Below are positions 1 to 8,210 of a DNA stretch of 64,000 nucleotides, one piece after another. The stretch lies in contig NZ_CP154845.1 of the NCBI RefSeq assembly GCF_047302285.1, positions 3,038,001 through 3,102,000 of the forward strand, read 5' to 3'. Source of the stretch: Robertmurraya sp047302285. Lineage in GTDB: Bacteria; Bacillota; Bacilli; Bacillales; Cytobacillaceae. Both the position numbers and the translations under genes were made by a program. Within the stretch, counting starts at the first letter, position 1, and every line of letters starts with the position of its first letter. Under the pieces are notes generated by a model. The model made no database searches. It was given only the letters and a program-made list of their open reading frames with translations, and was not told the origin of the DNA.

Positions 1-819
1 TCCTGCAATCGCTTCCTGTACTTCCTCTCTCTTCAATCCAAAGAAACCGAAGATTTTGGTAACACGGAATTGCTTAACAGATCCGTCAAGCTTCATTAAA
101 GCAACTTGTTGTCCAACTTTCATTGTACCACGGAAAACACGACCAATTCCAATTCTTCCAACGTAGTCATTATAATCAAGTAATGCTACTTGAAATTGAA
201 GAGGTTCTTCTCTGTTATCAATTGGCGCCGGAATATGATCAACGACTGTATCGTATAATACCTGCATGTTTTCATCTTGTTTTTCTGGATCTAAGCTTGC
301 AGTACCATTAATAGCTGAAGCATAAACTACAGGGAATTCCAACTGATCTTCGTTTGCGTCCAATTCAATGAATAAATCTAATACTTCATCGATAACCTCT
401 TTTGGACGAGCAAAATCTCGGTCGATTTTATTAACTACAACAATTGGTGTTAAATTTTGTTCTAACGCTTTCTTCAACACAAAACGAGTTTGTGGCATAC
501 AGCCTTCATAAGCATCAACGACTAATAAAACACCATCAACCATTTTCATGATACGTTCCACTTCACCACCAAAGTCTGCGTGGCCTGGAGTATCTAGAAT
601 ATTGATTCTTGTATCTTTATATTGAATCGCAGTATTTTTCGCCAAAATCGTGATTCCACGTTCTCTTTCAATATCGTTAGAATCCATCGCACGTTCTTCT
701 ACATGCTCATTTGTACGAAATGTGCCCGATTGTTTTAATAATTGATCCACAAGGGTCGTTTTCCCATGGTCAACGTGTGCAATGATCGCAATGTTGCGAA
801 TATCTTCTCTTATCTTCAA
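1..819 (-). CDS. typA: TypA/BipA ribosome-associated GTPase, N-terminal part
   Basis: This is the N-terminal 273 codons of a translational GTPase; the gene runs off the left edge of the window. Translating the minus strand from TTG at 819 gives a G1 loop AHVDHGKTTL near the N-terminus, then the RERGITI switch I motif, G3 DTPGHADFGGE and G4 NKIDR, the order typical of TypA/BipA (B. subtilis YlaG). The family binds the ribosome and acts in 50S assembly and in stress or cold growth. The TTG start is chosen because it follows GGTAGGAGTGG at good spacing and directly precedes the conserved KIREDIRNIAIIAHVDHG start. The divergent ylaF neighbour supports the assignment. Only the GTPase domain and the start of domain 2 are visible. 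Confidence 0.95.
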   Translation of the reverse strand, partial: MKIREDIRNIAIIAHVDHGKTTLVDQLLKQSGTFRTNEHVEERAMDSNDIERERGITILAKNTAIQYKDTRINILDTPGHADFGGEVERIMKMVDGVLLVVDAYEGCMPQTRFVLKKALEQNLTPIVVVNKIDRDFARPKEVIDEVLDLFIELDANEDQLEFPVVYASAINGTASLDPEKQDENMQVLYDTVVDHIPAPIDNREEPLQFQVALLDYNDYVGRIGIGRVFRGTMKVGQQVALMKLDGSVKQFRVTKIFGFFGLKREEVQEAIAG

Positions 820-969
820 AAATTCCACTCCTACCTTTATTCAATCTTGATTATATTCTTATTCTGTAGCCTAACTGAAATATTATAACACAAACAATGT
901 AGAAACCTATACGCTTTTTATGTTAAATTATATGAAGATTAAAAAAGCGCTTAAACAGGGGGAACTTAA

Positions 970-1140
970 GTGAGTAAAATTAAATGGCCATTCTTATTTT
1001 TAGCAATAGTTGCTGTTGCATGTATGAGTGGGGTAGGTATTGCCATTAGCTATCGAAGCATAATAGGAACGGTTCTATCCTTACTTGCATTCGTAGTTGT
1101 CATGGGCTTTGGCTTTGTTTTAAAAAGAAAAATATTGTAA
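970..1140 (+). CDS. ylaF: YlaF-family small membrane protein (DUF5325)
   Basis: A 56-residue protein starting at GTG 970 behind AGGGGGAAC. It begins MSKIKWPFLFLAIVAVACM and has two hydrophobic segments (about residues 5-27 and 31-50) ending in a basic tail KRKIL, so it is a small two-pass membrane protein. Sequence character and position beside typA match B. subtilis YlaF (ylaG neighbour), a family of unknown function. It ends just before a strong bidirectional terminator shared with suhB. The identification rests on synteny and recalled family resemblance. Confidence 0.7.
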   Translation: MSKIKWPFLFLAIVAVACMSGVGIAISYRSIIGTVLSLLAFVVVMGFGFVLKRKIL

Positions 1141-1141
1141 A

Positions 1142-1200
1142 ACGAAAAAAGCTGAGTTGATCGGAAATCATCATCCCTGTCAACTCAAGCTTTTCTTTTT
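1142..1200. terminator. Bidirectional Rho-independent terminator between ylaF and suhB
   Basis: Stem AAAGCTGAGTTGA pairs with TCAACTCAAGCTTTT around a loop of roughly 20 nt. It is flanked by an A-run on the left and a T-run on the right, so it can end ylaF (+) and suhB (-). Confidence 0.8.
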
Positions 1201-1210
1201 AGTAATCTAA

Positions 1211-2008
1211 TTACCATTCTTTATTATTTAAGTACTTTTTCATAATCACATCATGAAGTCCTGGCTTGGAAATAAAAATTGAATTTTCCTCAAGGAGCTG
1301 AATCGGTTCTCCTTTAAGTGTGCTTGCCACCCCTCCAACCTCTTCAATGAGTACTAAGCCTCCTGCAAAGTCCCACGGTGAAAGTCGTAAAGTCACATAT
1401 GCATCTAGTCTTCCCACCGCCACTTGTGCAATTTCTATCGCAGCTGAACCGTAAGATCTAGTCCCGCGAGCATCCCTAACTAACGTTCCTAAAATAGATG
1501 GGTCAATTCTTCTGTTTGGCGTTACCCAAGTTGCATTTATGCCAATGATCGCTTCAGAAACTGAGACCTCTCCTAATTGACTTAATCGTACATCATTCAC
1601 AAATGCTCCTTGACCTTTAATCGCATGGTAAAGCTCATCATGAACAACATCGTAGATAAGTCCTATTTTCCCAACACCATCTTCGTAAATTCCAATTGAA
1701 ATGGCAAAATTTCTTTGTTGATGCACAAAGTTCATCGTTCCATCGATTGGATCAATGATCCATACGACTCCAGTTAACTCTTCTAATACGTCACCATTGC
1801 CTTCCTCACCTAAAACCTTATGTTCCGGAAACTTTTCTTTTATTTTTGATATAAAAAAGCGCTCCGTATCTTTATCCATATTGGTTACAAGGTCATTTGC
1901 GTTCGATTTTGTTTCTATATTAAGAGTCGTTTGGAAAGATTCCTTAATTCTCTTCCCTGCCTCTTTAATCCAACTTGATGCACTTTCAAAAATGACGTTA
2001 TTATTCAC
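1211..2008 (-). CDS. suhB: Inositol monophosphatase family protein (YktC/SuhB)
   Basis: A 265-residue Mg-dependent sugar/inositol phosphatase. Visible metal-site motifs in order are GEEG (67-70), DPIDGT (86-91) and WDFAGG (212-217), the three signatures of the inositol monophosphatase superfamily. Length is normal for the family. Hydrolysis of myo-inositol-1-phosphate is the expected reaction, but family members also act on other phosphates, so the physiological substrate is not decided by sequence. Start is GTG at 2008 with only a weak ribosome site. It sits in the B. subtilis order yktB-ykzI-yktC-ylaF-typA. A terminator at 1142-1200 closes the transcript. Confidence 0.92.
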   Translation of the reverse strand: MNNNVIFESASSWIKEAGKRIKESFQTTLNIETKSNANDLVTNMDKDTERFFISKIKEKFPEHKVLGEEGNGDVLEELTGVVWIIDPIDGTMNFVHQQRNFAISIGIYEDGVGKIGLIYDVVHDELYHAIKGQGAFVNDVRLSQLGEVSVSEAIIGINATWVTPNRRIDPSILGTLVRDARGTRSYGSAAIEIAQVAVGRLDAYVTLRLSPWDFAGGLVLIEEVGGVASTLKGEPIQLLEENSIFISKPGLHDVIMKKYLNNKEW

Positions 2009-2134
2009 CTAAATCGCTTCCCATCCTCGTTATTTAGTTCTATTCATTAGCGTACTGGAAATATGTATATCGTTCAACTAATTATACTTTTCCCATCCTA
2101 TTCAAAATCATCACTTACTCACAGTCCAAAAAAA

Positions 2135-2175
2135 TAAAAACGAACACCTACTATTTTAATAGGAGTTCGTTTTAA
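2135..2175 (-). terminator. Terminator downstream of the ykzI-like gene
   Basis: Inverted repeat AAAACGAACACCT / AGGAGTTCGTTTT (one mismatch) with a T-rich run on the minus-strand 3' side. It ends the small gene at 2227-2421. Confidence 0.75.
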
Positions 2176-2226
2176 CTCGAATTCAATTCAATTCTTCTAA
2201 CCATTTTTGCAGTTCCCCTTGCTACA

Positions 2227-2421
2227 TTATAGAGCCTTTAAACGTAAAAGTTCTGCTCTAATTCTTTCAAGCTTTTGCTTGCATTTTTCCTTTTGTGATT
2301 CATTGTTTTCAGCCATAGCATCGAACAATGTTAATAGTTCGTAATCCATTTCCAGCTTTAAGACGGCTTTTCTTTCCTTTTCTAGATCTCTCTTTTTTAA
2401 CGTATTCATCAATTGTTTCAT
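2227..2421 (-). CDS. Small charged coiled-coil protein, YkzI-like
   Basis: A 64-residue highly charged, helix-forming protein (MKQLMNTLKKRDLEKERKA at the N-terminus) with a heptad-like pattern of leucines and no membrane segment. It occupies the place of B. subtilis ykzI, between yktB and yktC, and resembles what I recall of that protein; function unknown. AAAGGAG lies upstream; ATG at 2421 is preferred over the TTG codon one step upstream at 2424, but both are possible. It has its own downstream terminator. Confidence 0.6.
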   Translation of the reverse strand: MKQLMNTLKKRDLEKERKAVLKLEMDYELLTLFDAMAENNESQKEKCKQKLERIRAELLRLKAL

Positions 2422-2702
2422 CAAACAGACACTCCTTTCAAAGTTTTTTTAGCTAACCACTGATGACGGCGAAACTCGCTTCAAAACTTCATTCGTAGGA
2501 TAATTCTGACTTTTTATAATATATTATGAGGATTTGATTTGGGATGCAACTAATTTGTGTTATTGCCTAATTTTGACGAATTTCGACTGAGACCCTACTA
2601 CTTTCTAGATTTTGTTTTCATTCCTCCAAGAATAAGGCTTGATGTTTTCTGTTTTTTCGTGATTATGCTACAATATTTGACAAAGGATAGAGGAGGGAAA
2701 GC

Positions 2703-3323
2703 ATGAATTATACTGGTTTTACTAATACTGACTTTGATGTGTTTAAAATAGATGGATTTGAAGAAAGAATGGATGCTCTAAAGGAAAATATTAGACCCAA
2801 GCTCGAAGCACTTGGTCACCATTTTGCTCCAACACTTTCTACTTTAACCGGTACAGAAATGTATGCCCATGTCGCTAAACATGCACGGAGAACGGTCAAC
2901 CCACCAAAGGATACGTGGGTGGCATTTGCCAGCAACTCACGGGGATACAAGATGTTACCTCATTTTCAAATTGGCTTATGGGAAACGCATGTCTTTGTTT
3001 GGTTTGCGGTTATTTATGAAGCGCCTAATAAAGCTGAATTTGGAAAAACATTGGAGAAAAAATTAAATACACTCTATAAAAATACTCCAAAAGACTTTGT
3101 TTGGTCGGGGGATCATACAAAACCTGATGTTCTACTACATAAGGATTTGAAAAAAGAAGATTTAAAAGCGTTGTTTGAACGGTTACAAACTGTTAAGAAA
3201 GCCGAAATTCTATGCGGTTATCAGTTTCCTAGAGAAGATGTTGTGAAGATGTCGGCTGACGGTTTTGTTGAAAAAGTTGATCAATTGTTTAATCAATTAT
3301 TACCCTTATATAAATTGGCTTAA
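2703..3323 (+). CDS. yktB: YktB family protein (DUF1054/UPF0637)
   Basis: A 206-residue soluble protein starting at ATG 2703 behind AGAGGAGGGAAAGC. The opening MNYTGFTNTDFDVFKIDG, the central HARRTVNPPKDTWVAF stretch and the overall length match the UPF0637/YktB family of Firmicutes, which has no established function. No signal peptide or membrane segment is visible. It is monocistronic and converges on yktA across a strong bidirectional terminator. Placement between ykzI and yktA reproduces the B. subtilis order. Confidence 0.85.
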   Translation: MNYTGFTNTDFDVFKIDGFEERMDALKENIRPKLEALGHHFAPTLSTLTGTEMYAHVAKHARRTVNPPKDTWVAFASNSRGYKMLPHFQIGLWETHVFVWFAVIYEAPNKAEFGKTLEKKLNTLYKNTPKDFVWSGDHTKPDVLLHKDLKKEDLKALFERLQTVKKAEILCGYQFPREDVVKMSADGFVEKVDQLFNQLLPLYKLA

Positions 3324-3357
3324 ACGTAAGCGATTGCCCAATTTAAAGGAACTCATC

Positions 3358-3396
3358 TAAAAAGGTGCCCCCAAATTATGGGGACACCTTTTTTTA
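3358..3396. terminator. Bidirectional terminator between yktB and yktA
   Basis: Stem AAAGGTGCCCCC / GGGGACACCTTT (one mismatch) with loop AAATTAT, flanked by A and T runs. It is positioned between two converging stop codons. Confidence 0.88.
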
Positions 3397-3663
3397 CATT
3401 TTAATAAATTGACCTGATTCACTTTCCTTTGCTTTCTTGATCGTACGATACGATGAATAGCCACTTATTTCTTCAAATTCACCGCATACCTTTTTTTCCT
3501 CTGCCTTACTCGGAACAATTTCCTTGAATCTTCGATATGACGCCATTAAAACATCCCGATCGATTCCTTTTTCATAAGCTGCTTCGATATTCTCAAAAAA
3601 CTTAATCACGTCTACAATCTCTTCAGTTGACCAATGATAGTCAATAGGATATTGATATTCCAT
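3394..3663 (-). CDS. yktA: YktA family protein (UPF0223)
   Basis: An 89-residue cytosolic protein. The YPIDYHWSTEEIVDVIKFF opening, the Tyr-Arg-Arg-Phe-Lys segment and the C-terminal SGYSSYRTIKKA motif are characteristic of UPF0223, a small helical family of unknown function represented by B. subtilis YktA. It lies in the expected place between yktB and speA, transcribed divergently from speA. The 300 bp to speA hold the speA promoter candidate; no separate yktA promoter could be fixed. Confidence 0.85.
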   Translation of the reverse strand: MEYQYPIDYHWSTEEIVDVIKFFENIEAAYEKGIDRDVLMASYRRFKEIVPSKAEEKKVCGEFEEISGYSSYRTIKKAKESESGQFIKM

Positions 3664-3831
3664 ATTTCCATCCGCTCACTTTCCTTAACTAAAAGTGATT
3701 TTAACGTCTCATCTGAATAAAATCAAATCTTTTCCCCTTTTTCCGCGCTAGTTTTTCATGAATTAATCCAATCAATTTACAGTTATTTTCTTTTTTAACG
3801 GTTATTTTCATGTTTCCTTCGAAAACTAACG

Positions 3832-3878
3832 CTAAAGCGCTAAATTTTCTTTTCAGTGGTGTCGATTAATGCTATAAT
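3832..3878 (+). promoter_or_regulatory. Candidate speA promoter with an upstream cre-like palindrome
   Basis: TATAAT at 3873-3878 is preceded by TTTTCA at 3850-3855 with a 17-bp spacer (-35 match 4/6). Immediately upstream, CTAAAGCGCTAAAT (3832-3845) matches the CcpA cre consensus at about 10 of 14 positions. The leader to the TTG start is about 80 nt. The rest of the 300-bp gap shows nothing further. Confidence 0.45.
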
Positions 3879-3963
3879 TCATTTGTTTTCCTTAAAAAGA
3901 TAAGGATTCCAACATAGAAATTGAAAAAATACTTACATTCTAATAAAGAGGTGTGGAAATACT

Positions 3964-5433
3964 TTGTCACAAAACGAAACACCGTTATTTAACGGCTTAC
4001 TAGAGCACGCAAAAAAAAATCCAATCCAGTTCCATATTCCCGGTCACAAAAAAGGGGTCGGAATGGATCCGGATTTTCGAGAATTTATCGGGGACAATGC
4101 ACTCTCAATTGATTTAATTAATATAGGACCACTTGATGATTTACATGCTCCAAAAGGGATCATTAAACAAGCTCAAGATTTGGCGGCTGAAGCTTTCGGA
4201 GCAGATTACACGTTTTTCTCCGTACAAGGAACAAGCGGTGCTATCATGACAATGGTTATGACCGTTTGTGGACCTGGAGATAAAATCATTGTTCCACGTA
4301 ATGTACATAAATCGGTTATGTCTGCGATCGTCTTTTCCGGTGCGATTCCAATCTTTATCCATCCAGAAGTTGATGAAGAACTAGGGATCTCCCATGGGAT
4401 TACAAACGACTCTGTCGAAAAAGCATTAGAGCAACACCCAGATGCAAAAGGAGTACTCGTTATCAATCCAACCTATTTCGGAATTTCTGCTGATTTAAAA
4501 AGGATTGTTGAGATCGCCCATTCTTATGATATACCCGTCTTAGTCGATGAAGCCCATGGAGTCCACATTCATTTTCATGAGAAGCTTCCTATGTCCGCAA
4601 TGCAGGCTGGTGCAGATATGGCGGCAACAAGTGTTCATAAATTAGGTGGTTCCATGACCCAAAGCTCTATTTTAAACGTTAGAGAAGGGCTAGTTTCTCC
4701 CAAAAGAGTGCAAACGATTTTAAGTATGTTAACAACAACTTCGACATCTTATTTGTTACTCGCATCCTTAGACGTCGCTCGTAAACAATTAGCTGTTAAA
4801 GGGCATGATTTAATTGAACAAACGATTAATTTAGCTCAGTATATGCGCCAGGAGGTCAATCAAATCGAGCATTTACATTGTATCGGTGAAGAAATACTTG
4901 GCTCAAAAGCAACCTTTGATTATGATCCGACAAAACTGATTATTTCAGTTAAAGAGCTTGGAATCACAGGTTATGAGGTCGAGAAATGGCTTAGGGGAAT
5001 GTATAATATTGAAGTAGAGTTATCTGACCTTTATAACATTCTTTGTATCGTCACCCCTGGGGACACGAAACGAGAAGCGGATATTTTATTAGAGGCACTT
5101 AGGGAACTCTCAAAATATCGTATGACGAAACCTGAGCAACCAGAAAGCAAAGTTCTCTTACCAGATATCCCTTTGCTTGCGCTAACGCCTCGAGATGCTT
5201 TTTATGCTGAGACAGAGCTCGTTCCTTTTGATGAATCAGAAGGTCGAATTATCGCAGAATTTATTATGGTATACCCTCCTGGAATCCCAATCTTTATTCC
5301 TGGAGAAATTATAACGAAAGATAATCTCCTCTATATTAAGAAAAATATTGAAGTTGGCCTACCTGTGCAAGGTCCAGAGAACTTTGATGCAAGAATGCTC
5401 AGGGTGATAAAAGAACATAGAGCTATTCAATAA
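3964..5433 (+). CDS. speA: Arginine/lysine decarboxylase (SpeA-type, PLP fold type I)
   Basis: A 489-residue member of the Orn/Lys/Arg decarboxylase family, compact form as in B. subtilis SpeA, which makes agmatine from arginine as the first step of polyamine synthesis. The N-terminus has FHIPGHKKG (23-31); the PLP pocket shows DEAHG (195-199) and the Schiff-base lysine in SVHKLGG (K226). A C-terminal decarboxylase domain follows with PPGIPIFIPGE. Start TTG 3964 is preceded by AAAGAGGTGTGG. Arginine as the substrate is inferred from the closest known family member and synteny; lysine is the main alternative. Monocistronic, closed by a terminator, with the SR1 locus directly downstream as in B. 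subtilis. Confidence 0.9.
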   Translation: MSQNETPLFNGLLEHAKKNPIQFHIPGHKKGVGMDPDFREFIGDNALSIDLINIGPLDDLHAPKGIIKQAQDLAAEAFGADYTFFSVQGTSGAIMTMVMTVCGPGDKIIVPRNVHKSVMSAIVFSGAIPIFIHPEVDEELGISHGITNDSVEKALEQHPDAKGVLVINPTYFGISADLKRIVEIAHSYDIPVLVDEAHGVHIHFHEKLPMSAMQAGADMAATSVHKLGGSMTQSSILNVREGLVSPKRVQTILSMLTTTSTSYLLLASLDVARKQLAVKGHDLIEQTINLAQYMRQEVNQIEHLHCIGEEILGSKATFDYDPTKLIISVKELGITGYEVEKWLRGMYNIEVELSDLYNILCIVTPGDTKREADILLEALRELSKYRMTKPEQPESKVLLPDIPLLALTPRDAFYAETELVPFDESEGRIIAEFIMVYPPGIPIFIPGEIITKDNLLYIKKNIEVGLPVQGPENFDARMLRVIKEHRAIQ

Positions 5434-5459
5434 AAATCGGCAAATCGCCGATTTTTTTA
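5432..5459 (+). terminator. speA terminator
   Basis: Stem AATCGGC / GCCGATT followed by seven T residues begins at the speA stop codon. Confidence 0.85.
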
Positions 5460-5499
5460 TTTTTCATCATTTTTCTTTAATGTGTTATACAATTTACTC

Positions 5500-5555
5500 T
5501 TGAATTATTAATAATGTTATATTATTATTTAATTAACGGTTATTAAACGCTTTCA
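5500..5555 (+). promoter_or_regulatory. SR1 promoter candidate and downstream cre-like site
   Basis: TTGAAT (5500-5505) and TATTAT (5523-5528) are separated by exactly 17 bp. Just after the expected start point, ATTAAACGCTTTCA (5542-5555) matches the CcpA cre consensus TGWAARCGYTWNCA at about 12 of 14 positions. In B. subtilis SR1 is repressed under glycolytic conditions, mainly by CcpN and to a small extent by CcpA; a roadblock position for CcpA would fit, but this is inference. Confidence 0.5.
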
Positions 5556-5599
5556 ATTTTTAACAAATTTAACTATATTAATAAAAAGGAGACTGGAAA

Positions 5600-5716
5600 A
5601 TGGGTACAATCGTTTGCCAAACATGTGAATCTACTGTTGATCATTTCGAGGATGAAAAGGTGACTGTTCTGTACGCCAAGTGTAACTGCTGTGAGTCTTC
5701 AGACGAAAAAAAATAA
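5600..5716 (+). CDS. sr1P: SR1P, GapA-binding peptide
   Basis: A 38-residue peptide beginning MGTIVCQTCESTVDHFEDEK and ending in a CNCC cluster; ribosome site AAAAGGAG is 8 nt upstream of ATG 5600. The paired cysteines (C-x-x-C near the N-terminus, C-x-C-C near the C-terminus) suggest a tiny metal-binding fold. The N-terminal half is the hallmark of SR1P, which in B. subtilis binds glyceraldehyde-3-phosphate dehydrogenase GapA and promotes its interaction with RNase J1. Both likely partners are compatible with this genome, since rnjA lies at 16473-18140. Confidence is high because sequence and location agree. Confidence 0.88.
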   Translation: MGTIVCQTCESTVDHFEDEKVTVLYAKCNCCESSDEKK

Positions 5717-5739
5717 TTTCTACTCTCTTTTTTATGATG

Positions 5740-5776
5740 GAGCATACCTATAAATTACAGGCATGCTCTTTTTTTA
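5740..5776 (+). terminator. SR1 terminator
   Basis: Imperfect 10-bp stem GAGCATACCT / AGGCATGCTC followed by a run of seven T residues. Confidence 0.8.
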
Positions 5777-5780
5777 CGTC

Positions 5781-5804
5781 AAAAAAAAGACCTAATTAGG
5801 TCTC
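5781..5804 (-). terminator. Terminator of the DUF3055 gene
   Basis: AGACCTAATTAGGTCT palindrome followed on the minus strand by eight T residues, just after the stop codon of the gene at 5808-6110. Confidence 0.8.
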
Positions 5805-5807
5805 CTA

Positions 5808-6110
5808 TTATTCGTACTGGGGTTCAAACGGCATATGTGGTATAGCTGTTCTGAAAAATTCAATCAAATCTATTGCTTGCTGTTCATCCTGAATCCGAAA
5901 TGACTGTTGAATATAATCAATATCATTGAGGTCCTTAGTATCGAGGAGTGTGGAGCGGCCAGTTTGCATACATACTATTAAAGGTTTTCCAAAGAACTGG
6001 TTCGTATAGACGATCCCAAAATCGTAGCGTGTTGATTCTGTTGTAAAACCAATAAACCGAACTTTCGCATTCTCACTCTCATCATATAGCTTGTCGAATA
6101 ATTCCATCAT
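5808..6110 (-). CDS. DUF3055 family protein
   Basis: A 100-residue soluble protein. The segments VRFIGFTTESTRYDFGIVYT and GKPLIVCMQTGRSTLL are the conserved blocks I associate with DUF3055, a small Bacillales family of unknown function. There are no membrane segments. Three in-frame ATG codons lie close together; 6110 is preferred to 6116 because the GGAGG ribosome site would be only 3 nt from the latter. Monocistronic with its own terminator; the B. subtilis segment does not, to my knowledge, carry it at this position. Confidence 0.65.
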   Translation of the reverse strand: MMELFDKLYDESENAKVRFIGFTTESTRYDFGIVYTNQFFGKPLIVCMQTGRSTLLDTKDLNDIDYIQQSFRIQDEQQAIDLIEFFRTAIPHMPFEPQYE

Positions 6111-6342
6111 GGACATTCTCCTCCTTTAGTTTCAATATTTTTAATTTTATTATAATTGATGGAATTATAGAAAACTACGACATTTCCAAACTGTCATAAT
6201 ATCGTCAACTGTCATCTTAAAAAATCGTAGCTTCAGGGCGAATTATTTTTCCCTCACTCTGTTGTCACTTATCTGAAAACTTTGCTAGAATAGAAGTGAA
6301 ATATGATGAACTTTATCTTTGGGAAAATTAGGGGGATGGAAC

Positions 6343-6777
6343 ATGTCTAGTCATGCATACATAAGACTCGTGCCTGTATCAGAGAAGGAAAGCGTTACCA
6401 CCGATGAAATAATCGAACTATTAAATTATTATAAAAATATTACTGATAAAACAGGGGAGCAACTCAAATGGGAATATGAAGAGGCAGCATTTCCATATGA
6501 GATTATTGAAAAACCTGAAGGAAAAGGAAAATGGTTTTATCTTAAGTCTGAAGAGCCTAATTATAATATTATATTATTGGGTGTCGACCGTGAGACCATT
6601 GTACGAGAAGACGAAACAGAATATGAACAAACGTATATTCAAATGACCTTACCTGAAACCGCTACTTTTGGAGATAAAGGGAAAGCAAATGAATTCTGTA
6701 AATTTCTAGCGAAGAAGCTGAAAGGGGAATTACAGCTATTTAATGGTCGTGTTATGTACTTTTATCCAAGAAAATAA
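6343..6777 (+). CDS. DUF1885 family protein
   Basis: A 144-residue protein starting MSSHAYIRLVPVS. ATG 6343 is chosen over TTG 6319 because TTAGGGGGATG lies just upstream of 6343 and the family starts at this point. LLNYYKNITDKTGEQLKWEY and the AAFPYEI motif match DUF1885, known from Bacillus and Geobacillus structural-genomics targets with no assigned function. It is charged and cytosolic. It appears to be a single-gene unit between divergent and convergent neighbours, followed by a hairpin at 6785-6817. Confidence 0.65.
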   Translation: MSSHAYIRLVPVSEKESVTTDEIIELLNYYKNITDKTGEQLKWEYEEAAFPYEIIEKPEGKGKWFYLKSEEPNYNIILLGVDRETIVREDETEYEQTYIQMTLPETATFGDKGKANEFCKFLAKKLKGELQLFNGRVMYFYPRK

Positions 6778-6784
6778 GAGGCAA

Positions 6785-6817
6785 TGTCAAAAGGTCGTTA
6801 ATAACGGCTTTTTGACA
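6785..6817. terminator. Hairpin after the DUF1885 gene
   Basis: TGTCAAAA pairs with TTTTTGACA, with an inner stem GTCGTTA / TAACGGC. The T-run on the plus side is interrupted, so termination strength is uncertain. Confidence 0.55.
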
Positions 6818-6860
6818 TCAACTTTTTGGCAAAGGGACTATTAACTGTCCTTTTGCATTT

Positions 6861-7706
6861 TTATTCGAGTGTTCTTATCAAGTCTGGGTCCACAAATTTA
6901 TACCCTTTTTCTTGTAGCCCTTTTACGATACCTTCTAGTGCTTCACTTGTCCACGCTCGGTCATGCATGAGGAGGTTTGCACCATTATTTAAATAGGGAC
7001 TATTGATCATAATTTGCGTTAAGGCATCTTTATTTTGATACTCTTTTTCCCAATCATATCCATATGTCCAGTTCATGATCAACATTTTCTCTTCAGCAGC
7101 TATTTTCTTAGATTCGTCCGTGTTTGCCCCAAATGGAGCACGGAAGAACCTTGGTCTCTCCCCAGTAATTTCCTCGACTCGATCATTAACAGACACGATC
7201 TCTTTCAACTGTTCTTCCTTCTCTAAAGTAGTTAAATTCTGATGAGAGAAGGTGTGATTGCCAATCGGGAAACCTAAATCATATATTTCTTTTAAAACTG
7301 CAGCCTTTTCTTCCGTGTCAATAAAGTGACCATTTACAAAATAGATTGCCTTTACCCTTAAATCTTTAAGTGTATGCGCCATCTCTAATGCTTGTTTATC
7401 TGGAGCGTCATCAATCGTTAATAGAACCACTTTTTCATTGGCTTCATTTATCGGTACGACTGCCCAAGTTTTTCCATCGATTTCGTACAATGGTTCCTTT
7501 TGCTCTACTACCGTATCTTCCATCTCAGTTTCGCTTTCACTTGAAGTCGGATCTCCATCTTCTTCCTCTTCGATTATTTCTCCTTGATCTGCCTCACTTG
7601 TTTGAAGATCAGTTTCTAACAATGATTTATTTATTTCCCCATTATGGCATCCAACTAAAAGAAACATGAGTGCCATTATGGTTAACCATCTCTTCATTGT
7701 TGTCAC
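6861..7706 (-). CDS. Polysaccharide deacetylase family lipoprotein
   Basis: A 281-residue exported NodB-fold deacetylase. The N-terminus is a lipoprotein signal with lipobox LVGC (Cys20), then an acidic linker (about 30-70). The catalytic domain shows TIDDAP (D99, D100), GNHTFSH (H151, H155), RAPFG (189-193) and a C-terminal MHD (H248), i.e. the complete metal and acid/base set of carbohydrate esterase family 4. It would remove acetyl groups from cell-wall or other amino-sugar polymers on the outer face of the membrane. Substrate is not determined. It is convergent with the DUF1885 gene. Start could also be Met4. Confidence 0.85.
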   Translation of the reverse strand: MTTMKRWLTIMALMFLLVGCHNGEINKSLLETDLQTSEADQGEIIEEEEDGDPTSSESETEMEDTVVEQKEPLYEIDGKTWAVVPINEANEKVVLLTIDDAPDKQALEMAHTLKDLRVKAIYFVNGHFIDTEEKAAVLKEIYDLGFPIGNHTFSHQNLTTLEKEEQLKEIVSVNDRVEEITGERPRFFRAPFGANTDESKKIAAEEKMLIMNWTYGYDWEKEYQNKDALTQIMINSPYLNNGANLLMHDRAWTSEALEGIVKGLQEKGYKFVDPDLIRTLE

Positions 7707-7766
7707 CTCAATTACTTACTGTCCTACCACTCTATTTATTATTGTACCCAATCATTTTCGTCAATG

Positions 7767-8003
7767 CTAGAAGAGATTCAAGAGGATTTGAATAACACTA
7801 TAGACAATTAAGCTAATAAAGGTAATCCCTACCGTTTTTTTGGCTGATTTCAAAATCAAATTACTCGTTACCATTGCTAAGTAAACAAATACTATGAACA
7901 TCGCAACATTATAAATGAGTTGATCGTACTTAGATAGCCACTCTAATAGGGTATAAAAACTCCAAATCATGAGTTGTATCAACATAACAACGTAATTTTT
8001 CAT
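7767..8003 (-). CDS. Small three-helix membrane protein, unknown
   Basis: A 78-residue hydrophobic protein with three predicted membrane helices (about residues 4-20, 30-48 and 57-77). AGGTGA lies 6 nt upstream of ATG 8003. I do not recognise a family. It lies upstream of the deacetylase gene on the same strand with a 60-nt gap and may be cotranscribed with it. No charged or catalytic motif stands out. Confidence 0.55.
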   Translation of the reverse strand: MKNYVVMLIQLMIWSFYTLLEWLSKYDQLIYNVAMFIVFVYLAMVTSNLILKSAKKTVGITFISLIVYSVIQILLNLF

Positions 8004-8210
8004 CTTCTATCACCTATCTAAAATATACGCTCATTAATACCATTCTATGTTCTAAGTACAAATGGTATTTTTCAATTATGTATCATTTAGATGACATCCC
8101 TACTTTATATTTATCTCTATGTTAATATATGGGTAATCAAGACAAAAAAATTAAAAATAGATCAATTATAAAAATGTTCTTCATTATTACTCGAATGCGA
8201 GGCTGTTCCT

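Larger units (their letters stand above)
5535..5776 (+). ncRNA. sr1: SR1-like dual-function small RNA
   Basis: About 240 nt from the predicted start point to a terminator, containing the 38-codon SR1P reading frame and little else. In B. subtilis the SR1 gene also lies directly after speA, encodes SR1P and base-pairs with ahrC mRNA. I infer the RNA from promoter + ORF + terminator and synteny. The antisense region cannot be verified without the ahrC sequence. Limits are approximate. Confidence 0.65.
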
